The notes under the pieces were generated by a model, which was given only the letters and a program-made list of their open reading frames with translations, did no database searches and was not told the DNA's origin. From contig NZ_QZEZ01000003.1 of NCBI RefSeq assembly GCF_003594885.1, forward strand, positions 124,001 to 188,000: a stretch of 64,000 nt of DNA, given 5' to 3'. Both the position numbers and the translations under genes were made by a program. This DNA comes from Vallicoccus soli (lineage in GTDB: Bacteria > Actinomycetota > Actinomycetes > Motilibacterales > Motilibacteraceae). Shown here in pieces: positions 24,301 to 32,289 of this stretch. Within the stretch, counting starts at the first letter, position 1, and each line of letters starts with the position of its first letter.

Positions 24301-25242
24301 TCAGCCCTGCCCGCGGGCCGCCTGCCGGGCGCGGTACGCCGCGCGCTTGTCCTCGAAGCGCTGCGCGTTGCGGTCGAGGCCCTGCATGAACTCGGCGAGC
24401 TGCTGGCGCGCCTTCTCGCCCTCGCCGGACAGGCCCTCGCGCTCGAAGACCTTCCACTTGCGCAGGACCGGCATCAGCACCTCGTCGTGGTGGATGCGCA
24501 GGTCGTAGATGCCCGCCATGGCGATCTGCACCGAGCGGCGGGTGAAGCCCTCGATCGTGCTGCCGGGCATCTGGAAGTCCGAGACGACGTCCCAGATGGC
24601 CTTCATGGTCTCGTCGGGCGCCAGCTCGAGCGCCTTCTCCATGAGGTTCCGGTAGAAGACCATGTGCAGGTTCTCGTCGACCGCGATGCGCGCGAGGAGC
24701 TGGTCGCAGAACGGGTCGGCGCTGAACTTGCCGGTGTTGCGGTGCGAGATGCGGGTCGCGAGCTCCTGGAAGGAGACGTAGGCGACCGTGTGCAGCATGT
24801 CGACGTCGAAGGAGCTCTCGAAGCCCTGCGTCATGTGCACCATGCGCTCGCGCTCGAGCGCCACCGGGTCGACGGCCCGCGTGGTGAGCAGGTAGTCGCG
24901 GATGGCCATGCCGTGCCGGCCCTCCTCCGCCGTCCAGCGGCCGACCCAGGTGCCCCACGCGCCGTCGGCGCCGAAGGACTCGTAGATCTCGCGGTGGTAG
25001 CTCGGGAGGTTGTCCTCGGTGAGGAGGTTGACCACGAGCGCCGTGCGGGCGGTCTCGGACAGCTTCGACTGCGTGACGTCCCACGGCATCCCGTCGAGCA
25101 CCCCGTCGAAGTTCCGGCCCTCCGTCCACGGGATGTACTCGTGGGGCATCCACTCCTTGGCCACCTTGAGGTGGCGCTCGAGCTCGACCTCCACGACGGG
25201 CTCGAGCTCGTGCAGGAGCTGGGTCTGCGTCCAACCGGCCAT
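24301..25242 (-). CDS. Acyl-ACP (stearoyl-ACP-type) desaturase
   Basis: A 313-residue ferritin-like diiron enzyme. Diiron ligands are visible in LLTEDNLPSYH, in the EEGRHG helix (ExxH) and in the second DENLH helix. KEWMPHEYIPWTEGRNF near the N-terminus is typical of mycobacterial DesA and plant-type acyl-ACP desaturases, which introduce a cis double bond in ACP-bound fatty acids. The ATG is preceded by an excellent AAGGAGG site (spacing ~7 nt) and by a repeated motif that looks like an operator. Upstream in-frame extension is low complexity and rejected. Confidence 0.92.
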   Translation of the reverse strand: MAGWTQTQLLHELEPVVEVELERHLKVAKEWMPHEYIPWTEGRNFDGVLDGMPWDVTQSKLSETARTALVVNLLTEDNLPSYHREIYESFGADGAWGTWVGRWTAEEGRHGMAIRDYLLTTRAVDPVALERERMVHMTQGFESSFDVDMLHTVAYVSFQELATRISHRNTGKFSADPFCDQLLARIAVDENLHMVFYRNLMEKALELAPDETMKAIWDVVSDFQMPGSTIEGFTRRSVQIAMAGIYDLRIHHDEVLMPVLRKWKVFEREGLSGEGEKARQQLAEFMQGLDRNAQRFEDKRAAYRARQAARGQG

Positions 25243-25266
25243 GCGGTCGACCTCCTTCTTACGTCC

Positions 25267-25293
25267 GCGTAGGTTACGCAACCGTAGGTCACG
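25267..25293 (-). promoter_or_regulatory. Candidate operator of the desaturase gene (repeated CCTACG motif)
   Basis: On the plus strand GCGTAGGTTACG (25267-25278) and CCGTAGGTCACG (25282-25293) are near-identical direct repeats offset by 15 bp. Read on the minus strand this is TGACCTACGGTTGCGTAACC, which also holds an imperfect palindrome TACG-GTTG-CGTA. It lies 25-51 nt upstream of the desaturase ATG, where a TetR- or FadR-type repressor of unsaturated-fatty-acid synthesis would bind. Confidence 0.5.
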
Positions 25294-25360
25294 CTCCCCG
25301 CAACCCGCTACCCCTCCCCCCGAGACGCGCACCACAAGCCTGCGCGGGCATGCTGGCCCG

Positions 25361-25795
25361 GTGGACCAGGACGACGTACGCGTGCGGGGCGGGCTCGTCG
25401 TGCCCGCCCGCGAGCTGCGCTGGCGGTTCTCCCGCGCGTCCGGCCCCGGCGGGCAGTCGGTCAACACCTCGGACTCGCGGGTCGAGCTCTCGTACGACCT
25501 CGCCCGCTCCCCCGCGCTGCCGCCGGTCCTGCGCGAGCGGGCCCTGCGGGCGCTCGCGGGCCGGCTGGCCGGCGGCGTCCTCACCGTCGCCGCCTCCGAG
25601 CACCGGTCGCAGCTGCGCAACCGCGAGGCCGCGCGCGAGCGGCTCGCGGCGCTGCTGCGCGAGGCCTTGGCGCCGCCGCCGCGGGCGCGGCGCCCCACCC
25701 GGCCGGGCCGCGGCGCGGTGGAGCGGCGCCTGCAGGACAAGCGCGCGCGCTCGCGCACGAAGGACCTGCGCCGCCGTCGCGCGGGCGAGGAGTAG
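25361..25795 (+). CDS. arfB: ArfB-like peptidyl-tRNA hydrolase (ribosome rescue)
   Basis: A 144-residue protein. The release-factor GGQ motif sits in FSRASGPGGQSVNTSDSRVEL, and the C-terminus is Arg/Lys-rich (GRGAVERRLQDKRARSRTKD..), the tail that enters the empty mRNA channel in ArfB/YaeJ. No stop-codon-recognition domain is present. It hydrolyses peptidyl-tRNA on ribosomes stalled without an A-site codon. The GTG at 25361 is chosen because the family starts about here; the longer upstream frame crosses the desaturase promoter. It stands alone between divergent and co-directional neighbours. Confidence 0.9.
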   Translation: MDQDDVRVRGGLVVPARELRWRFSRASGPGGQSVNTSDSRVELSYDLARSPALPPVLRERALRALAGRLAGGVLTVAASEHRSQLRNREAARERLAALLREALAPPPRARRPTRPGRGAVERRLQDKRARSRTKDLRRRRAGEE

Positions 25796-25969
25796 CCGGC
25801 CCGCGGGTGGTTATGGTGGTGGGGCGCCGGTCCGGTCATGGCCCCGGGCCCAACCTTCGCCGCTGCGAGCGGCCACGTGCCGAGAGGCGCCTGCCGGGCC
25901 GGCGCACCCAGCTCCCGGACTGACTCGGTCCCCCGGCGCCGCGCCGTCCCGGGTGGCAGGGTGTCCCCC

Positions 25970-27391
25970 GTGCCGTCGACCGCCCTGCCGCCGAGCGCCG
26001 CGCCGCGCAACGGCGCCGTCTCCTTCTGGTACGCCGCGACCGGCCTCCCGCCACGCCGGGCGCCGCTGCCGGGCCCGCGCGAGGCCGACGTGTGCATCGT
26101 CGGCGGGGGCTACACCGGGCTGTGGACGGCGTACTACCTGCTGCGCGCGGACCCTGCGCTGCGCGTCGTGGTCCTCGAGCGCGAGTTCTGCGGGTACGGC
26201 GCCTCGGGCCGCAACGGCGGCTGGGTCACCGCGGCGCTGGCCGGCACCCGCACCCGCTTCGCGGCGACGCACGGGCGCGAGGGAGTGGTCGCCCTGCAGC
26301 GGGCCATGGAGGCCACGGTCGACGAGGTGCTGCGGGTCGCGCGCGAGGAGGGCGTCGACTGCGACGCGGTCAAGGGCGGGGAGCTCACGGTGGCGCGGAC
26401 CCCCGCGCAGCTCGCGCGGCTGCGGGCGGCGGTGGCCGAGGACCACGCCTGGGGCGCCACCGACCACGTCCTGCTCGACGCCGACGAGACCGCCCGCCGC
26501 GTGCGCGTCGAGGGCGCGCTCGGCGGCTCGTGGACGCCGCACTGCGCGCGGGTGCAGCCGGCGAAGCTCGTGCGCGGCCTCGCCGCGGTCGTCGAGGGCC
26601 TCGGCGCGGCGGTGCACGAGTCGACGCCCGTGACGCGGGTCGAGCCGGGGCGGGCCGTGACCCCGTACGGCGACGTCGTCGCCCCCGTCGTCCTGCGCGC
26701 CACCGAGGGCTTCACCGCGCGGCTGCCCGGGCTGCGCCGCACCTGGCTGCCCATGAACTCCTCGATGGTGGTCACCGCGCCGCTGGGCGACGCCCGGTGG
26801 GCCGCGATCGGGTGGGACGGCTGCGAGACCCTCGGCGACGCCGCCCACGCGTACGTCTACGCCCAGCGCACGGCCGACGGGCGGATCGCGCTCGGCGGGC
26901 GCGGGGTGCCGTACCGGTACGCCAGCCGGACGGACGCCGACGGGGCGACGCCCGCCACGACCGTGCGCCAGCTGCAGGGGGTGCTCGCGCGGATGTTCCC
27001 CGCCGCCGCGGACGTGCCGCTCGAGCACGCCTGGTCCGGGGTGCTCGCCGTGCCCCGCGACTGGTGCTCTACGGCCGGCCTCGACCCGCGCACCGGCCTC
27101 GGCTGGGCCGGCGGCTACGTCGGGCACGGCGTCGCCACCGCCAACCTCGCCGGGCGCACCCTGCGCGACCTCGCGCTCGCGCACCTCGGCGGCGGCCCGG
27201 CGGGCACCGCGCTGACCCGCCTGCCCTGGGTGGGCCGGCGGGTCCGCGGCTGGGAGCCGGAGCCGCTGCGGTGGCTCGGGGTTCAGGCGCTGTACGCGGC
27301 GTACCGCTCGGCCGACCGGCTCGAGGAGGCCAGGGGCGGCTCCACGTCGACCGTGGCGAGGGTCGCCGACGTCGTCTCCGGGCGGCACTGA
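25970..27391 (+). CDS. FAD-dependent amine oxidoreductase (DAO family)
   Basis: A 473-residue protein. The FAD-binding VCIVGGGYTGLWTAYYLL (GxGxxG) and LEREFCGYGASGRNGGWVT are the N-terminal hallmarks of the gamma-glutamylputrescine oxidase/glycine oxidase-like DAO group; WAGGYVGHGVATANLAGRTL near the C-terminus closes the FAD site. It probably oxidises an amine or amino acid; the substrate is unknown. The start is GTG 25970 (GTG 25961 is an alternative). Its 3' end overlaps the convergent PQ-loop gene by 109 nt, so the last ~36 residues are encoded opposite another gene. Confidence 0.87.
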   Translation: MPSTALPPSAAPRNGAVSFWYAATGLPPRRAPLPGPREADVCIVGGGYTGLWTAYYLLRADPALRVVVLEREFCGYGASGRNGGWVTAALAGTRTRFAATHGREGVVALQRAMEATVDEVLRVAREEGVDCDAVKGGELTVARTPAQLARLRAAVAEDHAWGATDHVLLDADETARRVRVEGALGGSWTPHCARVQPAKLVRGLAAVVEGLGAAVHESTPVTRVEPGRAVTPYGDVVAPVVLRATEGFTARLPGLRRTWLPMNSSMVVTAPLGDARWAAIGWDGCETLGDAAHAYVYAQRTADGRIALGGRGVPYRYASRTDADGATPATTVRQLQGVLARMFPAAADVPLEHAWSGVLAVPRDWCSTAGLDPRTGLGWAGGYVGHGVATANLAGRTLRDLALAHLGGGPAGTALTRLPWVGRRVRGWEPEPLRWLGVQALYAAYRSADRLEEARGGSTSTVARVADVVSGRH

Positions 27392-28029
27392 GCCGCCCGG
27401 CGGGCGGCCGCCACCAGCGACAGCGTCCACAGGTGCACGCCCGTCTGCAGCGCGGCCGGCACGCAGACCGCGGCCTCCCCGCGCAGGGCGCCGTACGCCG
27501 CCCAGGTCGCCGCGCACGCCACCGTGGCCACGAGGCCCGGCAGGGAGATGCCGCTGACGTCCGCCCCGCGCTCGCGCAGCAGGTGGAGCAGCTGCGGCAG
27601 GGTGCTGCCCACGCCGACGACGGCGCCGAGCAGGCCGACGGCACCCGCCCCGCCCGACACCGCGGCCGCGCCGACGAGCCCCAGCCAGGCGGCCAGGCCG
27701 GACGCGTACGACGACGCGGTCTCGCGCGCCTCGGCCGAGAGCCGGAGCAGCGCGACGAGCTGCGCGACGCCCATCGCGCCGACGACGGCGTTGGTGACGA
27801 GCTGCGCCGGGTCGAGGGTCACCACCCCGTAGACCAGCCAGCACGCGCTCATCGCGACGCCCAGCCAGAACCGCGCCGGCGGCAGCCCCGCGACCTCGCC
27901 GCGCCCGCACGTGCGCCACAGCTGCGGCAGCCCGCACGTCATGCTCAGCGCCGACGCGAGGGTGCCCAGGACCGGGACGAGCGGCGGGAGGGCGGGCAGG
28001 GCGACGGGCAGGTCGAGCGGGGGCAGCAC
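27283..28029 (-). CDS. PQ-loop repeat membrane protein
   Basis: A 248-residue integral membrane protein with two PQ-loop units, each carrying a Pro-Gln pair at a helix start: MTCGLPQLWRTCGRGEVAG (~31-49) and GSTLPQLLHLLRERGADVSG (~145-164). About seven hydrophobic segments fit a two-triple-helix-bundle layout like SemiSWEET dimers fused in one chain. Related proteins move sugars or amino acids; the substrate is unknown. The GTG start follows GGAAGGA. The C-terminal ~36 codons overlap the convergent oxidoreductase gene. Confidence 0.8.
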   Translation of the reverse strand: MLPPLDLPVALPALPPLVPVLGTLASALSMTCGLPQLWRTCGRGEVAGLPPARFWLGVAMSACWLVYGVVTLDPAQLVTNAVVGAMGVAQLVALLRLSAEARETASSYASGLAAWLGLVGAAAVSGGAGAVGLLGAVVGVGSTLPQLLHLLRERGADVSGISLPGLVATVACAATWAAYGALRGEAAVCVPAALQTGVHLWTLSLVAAARRAAQCRPETTSATLATVDVEPPLASSSRSAERYAAYSA

Positions 28030-28196
28030 GGGGGGTCCTTCCGGGCACGGGGTCCGTCCCCGGGTTCGCCCGGTGACGCGGTCCCCTGTCCCTCGTCCGG
28101 CCCCGCCCCGGGCTGGAGCCCCCGCTCGGCGTCGGGTGGGTCACACCCTCCCGAGGGCACCCGGTCCCGGGTCCGCGGCCCCCGCCGGCGCGGCGC

Positions 28197-28919
28197 TCAG
28201 GCGACGCCCCACTGCCCGGGCCGGGCCGCCGACGGCCGGGTGCCGTCCACGCTGCTCCCCCCGGTGCCGTCGTCGCTGCCGTCGTCGCTGCCGTCGTCGC
28301 TGCCGCCGTCGCTGCCGTCGTCGCTGCCGCCGTCGCTGCCGCCGCCCCAGCCGCCCGGCCCGTGCGGGCCGCGACCCGGGCCGCCGACGGGACCGGAGCG
28401 CTCGACCAGCGCCTCGACCCGCTCGCGCAGGCCGTCGGCGCGCTCGTCCGCCTCCTCCTGGGTGAGATCGCCCTCCTGCACCTCCTCGGCGAGGTGCTCC
28501 TGCGCCGCGGCGACGAGGGCGTCGACGACCGCCGACACCTCGACGCCCCGCTCCTGCGCGACGTCCGCGAGGCTGGAGCCCTCGCGCAGGGCCGTGAGCA
28601 GCTCGTCCTCGGTGACCCCGAGCGCCTCGGCGGCCGCGTCCAGCGCCGGCGGGCCGCCGAGCCCGCCCGGACCGCCGCGGTGCCCGCCCGGCCCGCGCCC
28701 GAGCGGCGCGTCGGCGAGCGCGTCGGCGACCTCGTCGGCCTGCGCGTCGCTGAGCGTGCCGTCGTCGACGAGGCCCTGCAGGGCCTCGCGCACCGCGCCC
28801 ACCCGGTCCGCGAGCGCGCTCGCGCCGTCCGTCGCCGCCACGGCCGTGCCGCCCAGCCCCACCGCCGCGAGCGCCACCAAGCCCATCCCCGCCACTACCC
28901 TGCCCGTCGTCCTGCGCAC
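28197..28919 (-). CDS. Secreted acidic repeat protein
   Basis: A 240-residue protein with a clear signal peptide (RRTTGRVVAGMGLVALAAVGLGGTAVAA, cleavage near 28-30). The middle has helical blocks (GTLSDAQADEVADALADAP; LGVTEDELLTALREGSSLADV) similar to repeats in other actinobacterial secreted proteins with unknown roles. Residues ~193-222 are a Gly-Ser-Asp repeat encoded by a 12-bp tandem repeat. It has no catalytic motif I recognise. It probably resides in or near the cell wall, and the Asp-rich tail may bind cations. Confidence 0.75.
   Translation of the reverse strand: MRRTTGRVVAGMGLVALAAVGLGGTAVAATDGASALADRVGAVREALQGLVDDGTLSDAQADEVADALADAPLGRGPGGHRGGPGGLGGPPALDAAAEALGVTEDELLTALREGSSLADVAQERGVEVSAVVDALVAAAQEHLAEEVQEGDLTQEEADERADGLRERVEALVERSGPVGGPGRGPHGPGGWGGGSDGGSDDGSDGGSDDGSDDGSDDGTGGSSVDGTRPSAARPGQWGVA
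28266..28343. repeat. 12-bp tandem repeat inside the secreted-protein gene
   Basis: About six copies of CTGCCGTCGTCG (or CTGCCGCCGTCG), coding in the minus direction for Asp-Asp-Gly-Ser and Gly-Gly-Ser-Asp steps. Copy number may vary between strains by slippage. Confidence 0.75.
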
Positions 28920-29037
28920 GGTCCGCTCCCCTCCGTCGGGGGCCGGCGGCGGTCCCGCCGGCCCTGCGCACGAGGTTCGGCGGCCGGCCTGTCAGGGGGC
29001 TGTGAGCGGCCTGGGTCGCGGCTGCGAGCCGCGGGCC

Positions 29038-29310
29038 TCAGCCGCTCTTGCGCCGGAACTGGCGCTGCTGGCGCGCCGGGCCGGTCGAGGCGTGCGGCGC
29101 GCCGCCGCGGCGGGCACCCTCCTCGCCGGCGCCCCCGCCGTGGCGGTGGCGCTTGCGCTCGAGGGCCTCCTCGAAGCGCCGGCGCACGTCGTCCCCGCCC
29201 GACGCGCCCTGCGCGGGCGGCGTGGGGGCGCCGCCGGGCTCGCTCGCGCCCTGGGCGGCCGGCGCCGGGTCGGGGACCTGCTCGGCGGGGGCGGTCGGCT
29301 CGGTGCTCAT
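29038..29310 (-). CDS. DUF5302 family small protein
   Basis: A 90-residue polar protein. The N-terminal half is Pro/Ala/Glu-rich and disordered; then DDVRRRFEEALERKRHR, a short helix, is followed by a basic tail ending RQQRQFRRKSG, the conserved features of DUF5302 in actinobacteria. The function is unknown; the basic tail suggests binding to nucleic acid or ribosome. The ATG at 29310 is chosen because it opens the disordered region and an AGGGAGCACCGC sequence lies upstream. Confidence 0.75.
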   Translation of the reverse strand: MSTEPTAPAEQVPDPAPAAQGASEPGGAPTPPAQGASGGDDVRRRFEEALERKRHRHGGGAGEEGARRGGAPHASTGPARQQRQFRRKSG

Positions 29311-29487
29311 GCGGTGCTCCCTGTCGCTGGCGGTGACCCACCCTGGCACCGCGCCCGGGCCGGGCACCACCCGGTACCGGCCGGGCCCCGCCCGGGGGGG
29401 CACCATGGGCGGCCGCGCACCCCGCACCCCGGACCCGCGCCCCTGGACCCCGCACCCCCGCCCCGCACCCGTACGGAGAGGCCGCCC

Positions 29488-30006
29488 GTGGACGTCGACG
29501 CCCTGCCCGAGCCCGCGGTCCGCGCGCTCAACGCCGAGGACCGCGCCCGGGTGGTGGACCTGCTCCTCACCTGCTGCGCCGCCCCGGCCTGGGCGGCGGC
29601 GGTGGCGGACCGGCGCCCGTACGCCTCCGCGGAGCACCTGCTCTCCACCGCGCGCGCGGAGCTGGAAGCCCTGCCCGAGGACGAGGTGGACCGTGCCCTC
29701 GCCGCGCACCCGCGCCTCGGCGAGGTGCCCCCCGGGTCGGCCGGGGCGCTGGCCCGCGCCGAGCAGGCCGGCGTGGCGGGGTCCGACCCGCAGGCGCGCG
29801 CGCTGCTGGCGCGGGCCGTGGAGCGCTACGAGCAGCGCTTCGGCCACCGGTTCCTCGTGCACGCCACGGGGCGCGGGGCGGCCGAGCTGGTCGGCGTCGC
29901 GAAGCTGCGCACGACGAACGCCCCGGCCTTCGAGCGGCAGGTGGTGCGCCGCGAGCTCGGCGAGGTCACGCTCCAGCGCCTGCGCGGGCTGCTGCGGGTC
30001 GGCTGA
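29488..30006 (+). CDS. uraD: OHCU decarboxylase (uric acid degradation)
   Basis: A 172-residue protein. 2-Oxo-4-hydroxy-4-carboxy-5-ureidoimidazoline decarboxylase makes S-allantoin from the product of 5-hydroxyisourate hydrolase. Diagnostic pieces are the catalytic HPRLGEVPPGS (His), EQAGVAGSDPQARALLARA, YEQRFGHRFLVHATGRGAAELV and RRELGEVTLQRLRGLL. The start is GTG 29488 with a GGAGAGG site 9 nt upstream. The usual partners (urate oxidase, HIU hydrolase) are not in the window, so the rest of the pathway must be elsewhere if it works. Confidence 0.9.
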   Translation: MDVDALPEPAVRALNAEDRARVVDLLLTCCAAPAWAAAVADRRPYASAEHLLSTARAELEALPEDEVDRALAAHPRLGEVPPGSAGALARAEQAGVAGSDPQARALLARAVERYEQRFGHRFLVHATGRGAAELVGVAKLRTTNAPAFERQVVRRELGEVTLQRLRGLLRVG

Positions 30007-30042
30007 CCCGCAGCGGCCCGCGCGCGCCGGTCCTGCGCCCGC

Positions 30043-30582
30043 TCAGCCCTGCGCGGGCTGCTGGTGCGTCGCGACGAGCACGGCCCGGGCGAGCGTGTGG
30101 AACGCCAGGTTGAACGACACGACGGCCGGGCTCGGGTCGCGGCCGGGGCCGAGCTCGGCGACGTCGACGGCGTGCACGACGTAGTAGTAGCGGTGCGGCA
30201 CGTCCCCCGGCGGCGGGGCCGCGCCCTGGTAGGTCACGTCCCCGCCGTCGTTGCGGACCCCGTACGCCGGCGCGGGCAGGTCGGCGTCGGCGCCGCGCGC
30301 CAGCTCGGTCGTGGTGGCCGGCAGGTCGACGACGCACCAGTGCCAGTAGCCCGACGGCGTCGGCGCGTCGGGGTCGAAGCACGTGACGGCGTAGCTGCGC
30401 GTGCCCTCGGGCGCCCCGCTCCAGCGCAGGTGCGGAGAGACGCCCCCGCCGCCGGCGGCGTCGTCGACGTGGTCGAGGGGCATCGGGGCCCCGTCGACCA
30501 GGTCGTCGCTGACGACCTGGAACGACGGGACCGCGGGCAGCTTGGCGTACGGGTCCTCCGCACGAGGACGGTCGAGGCTCAT
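30043..30582 (-). CDS. YbhB/YbcL family Raf-kinase-inhibitor-like (PEBP) protein
   Basis: A 179-residue PEBP-fold protein. The conserved SPHLRWSGAPEGTRSYAVTCFDPDAPT block and the YWHWCVVDLPA and PHRYYYVVHAVD strands form the anion-binding pocket. Bacterial members are cytosolic with unclear ligands. The ATG start is followed by a hydrophilic N-terminus and no signal peptide is present. It is a single gene, converging on uraD and 67 bp downstream of the osmoprotectant operon in the same direction. Confidence 0.9.
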   Translation of the reverse strand: MSLDRPRAEDPYAKLPAVPSFQVVSDDLVDGAPMPLDHVDDAAGGGGVSPHLRWSGAPEGTRSYAVTCFDPDAPTPSGYWHWCVVDLPATTTELARGADADLPAPAYGVRNDGGDVTYQGAAPPPGDVPHRYYYVVHAVDVAELGPGRDPSPAVVSFNLAFHTLARAVLVATHQQPAQG

Positions 30583-30649
30583 GCCGCTGGCCTTCCCGCG
30601 CCGCCCCGCGGGGACACCCGGGGCACCCCGGGCACCAGCGGCCCCGGGC

Positions 30650-31582
30650 TCAGAGCAGGCCCTCGGCCTCGAGGAACTCCTGCGCCACCTGCTCGGCCGG
30701 CTGCTTGTCGACCTGGACCTTGGCCAGCTCGGTGGTGAGCTTCTCCGTGGTCAGCGCCGCGGACAGCCCGTTGAGCGCCTCCTCGACCTCGGGGGTCACC
30801 TTGTCCGAGCTGATGACGGGGACGACGTTCTCGGCGAGGAACAGGTTCTCCGGGTCCTCGAGGGTGACGAAGCCGTTGGTCTCGATCGACGAGTCGGTCG
30901 AGAAGATGTTGGCCACGTCCACCTCGCCGTCCTTGAGCGCGCCGACGGTCAGCGGGCCGCCGACGTCGAGCGGGCGGAACTGGCCGAAGGTCACGCCGTA
31001 CACCTCCTCCAGGCCGACGAGGCCCTGGCGGCGGGTGCGGAACTCGGGCCCCGCGCCGACGACGAGGTCCCCGGCGACCGGCGCGAGGTCGGCGATGGTC
31101 TCCAGGCCGTACCGCTCCGCGGTCTCCGCGGTCACCGAGAGGGTGTCCTTGTCCTCGGCCTCGGACTGCTCGAGGAGCGTCAGCCCCTCCGGCAGCGCCT
31201 CCTGCAGCTCCCGGTAGACGCTCTCGGAGTCCGTCGCCTCGACGTCGCCCTCGGCGAAGTAGGTGAGCAGCGCGCCGTTGTACTCGGGGATGAGGTCGAT
31301 GGACCCGTCCTGCAGCGCGGGGATGTAGACCTCCCGCGCGCCGATGTTGAGCTCCTTCTCGACGGTGACGCCGGCGGCCTCGAGCACGCCGGCGTACATC
31401 TCGGCGAGGAGGACGTTCTCGGGGAAGTTCGCCGAGCCGACGGTGATGGTGCCGGCGGCGGACGTCCCGCCGTCGGTGGTGCCGCTGCCGCCCTGCAGGG
31501 CGTCGTCGGAGTCGCCGCACGCGCTGAGCGCGAGGGCGGAGGCGGCGAGGGCGGCGAGGACGCCCCGGCGGGTGAGGTTCAT
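30650..31582 (-). CDS. Glycine betaine/choline-type ABC transporter substrate-binding lipoprotein
   Basis: A 310-residue lipoprotein: MNLTRRGVLAALAASALALS signal and lipobox LSAC with Cys at ~22. The mature part has ITVGSANFPENVLLAEMYAGVLEAAG, LQDGSIDLIPEYNGALLTYF and VDVANIFSTDSSIETNGFVTLEDPE, typical of OpuAC/OsmF/ProX-type periplasmic binding domains for quaternary ammonium compounds. It is the last gene of a four-gene operon (ATPase, permease, permease, binding protein) and its ATG overlaps the stop of the permease (ATGA). Confidence 0.92.
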   Translation of the reverse strand: MNLTRRGVLAALAASALALSACGDSDDALQGGSGTTDGGTSAAGTITVGSANFPENVLLAEMYAGVLEAAGVTVEKELNIGAREVYIPALQDGSIDLIPEYNGALLTYFAEGDVEATDSESVYRELQEALPEGLTLLEQSEAEDKDTLSVTAETAERYGLETIADLAPVAGDLVVGAGPEFRTRRQGLVGLEEVYGVTFGQFRPLDVGGPLTVGALKDGEVDVANIFSTDSSIETNGFVTLEDPENLFLAENVVPVISSDKVTPEVEEALNGLSAALTTEKLTTELAKVQVDKQPAEQVAQEFLEAEGLL

Positions 31583-32289
31583 GCGGTCGCCTTCCGTGGA
31601 CGGGGTCGCGCGGCGGCCGCTCGGCCGCTCACGCCGGGGGACACGACGGCGCGCTGGACGCCGGCGAGGAGGAGGTCGAGCAGGATCGCGAGGGCCGCGA
31701 CGAGGACCGCGCCCGCGACCATCTGCGGGTAGTCCTGCACGGCGAGGCCGTCGACGAGGAAGCGGCCGAAGCCGCCGAGGGCGACGTACGCCGCGACGGT
31801 GGCGGTGGACACCACCTGGAGGGTGGCGGCGCGCAGACCGCCCATGATGAGGGGCAGCGCCATGGGCACCTCGACGCCCAGCAGCACCTGGCGCTCGGTC
31901 ATGCCCTGCCCGCGCGCGGCGTCCACCGCCGCGCGGTCGACGGCGCGCACCCCGGCGTAGGTGCCGGTGAGCAGCGGGGGCACGGCCAGCACGACGAGCG
32001 CGACGACGACCGGGGTGAGCCCCAGCCCGACGAGGGTGACGACGAGCGTCAGCAGGCCCAGCGTCGGCAGCGAGCGGCCCGCGTTGCCGGCGTTGATCGC
32101 CAGGAACGCGAACCGGCCGGTGTGCCCGATCCACAGGCCCAGCGGGACGGCGACGAGCGCGCCGAGCCCGAGCGCGATGCCGGTGTACTGCAGGTGCTCG
32201 ACCAGCCGGTTCGGCACGTCGTACGGGTCGTCGAGGCTCCAGTTGGCCCCGTCGGCGAGGAAGGCGACGACGTCGCCGGCGAGGCTCAC
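31579..32289 (-). CDS. Osmoprotectant ABC transporter permease
   Basis: A 236-residue binding-protein-dependent permease with five or six helices. RAVDRAAVDAARGQGMTERQVLLGVEVPMALPLIMGG is the EAA loop that docks on the ATPase. VEHLQYTGIALGLGALVAVPLGLWIGH is the N-terminal helix pair of OpuCB/OpuCD-like proteins. The GTG at 32289 is preferred because it overlaps the previous stop (GTGA) and starts VSLAGDVV; an upstream in-frame alternative would read into the other permease gene. Confidence 0.92.
   Translation of the reverse strand: MSLAGDVVAFLADGANWSLDDPYDVPNRLVEHLQYTGIALGLGALVAVPLGLWIGHTGRFAFLAINAGNAGRSLPTLGLLTLVVTLVGLGLTPVVVALVVLAVPPLLTGTYAGVRAVDRAAVDAARGQGMTERQVLLGVEVPMALPLIMGGLRAATLQVVSTATVAAYVALGGFGRFLVDGLAVQDYPQMVAGAVLVAALAILLDLLLAGVQRAVVSPGVSGRAAAARPRPRKATA

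Noticed and set aside
26092-30006. 1304-residue plus-strand frame
   Set aside because: It runs through the FAD oxidoreductase, PQ-loop, secreted protein and DUF5302 genes; only its last ~170 codons (uraD) are real.
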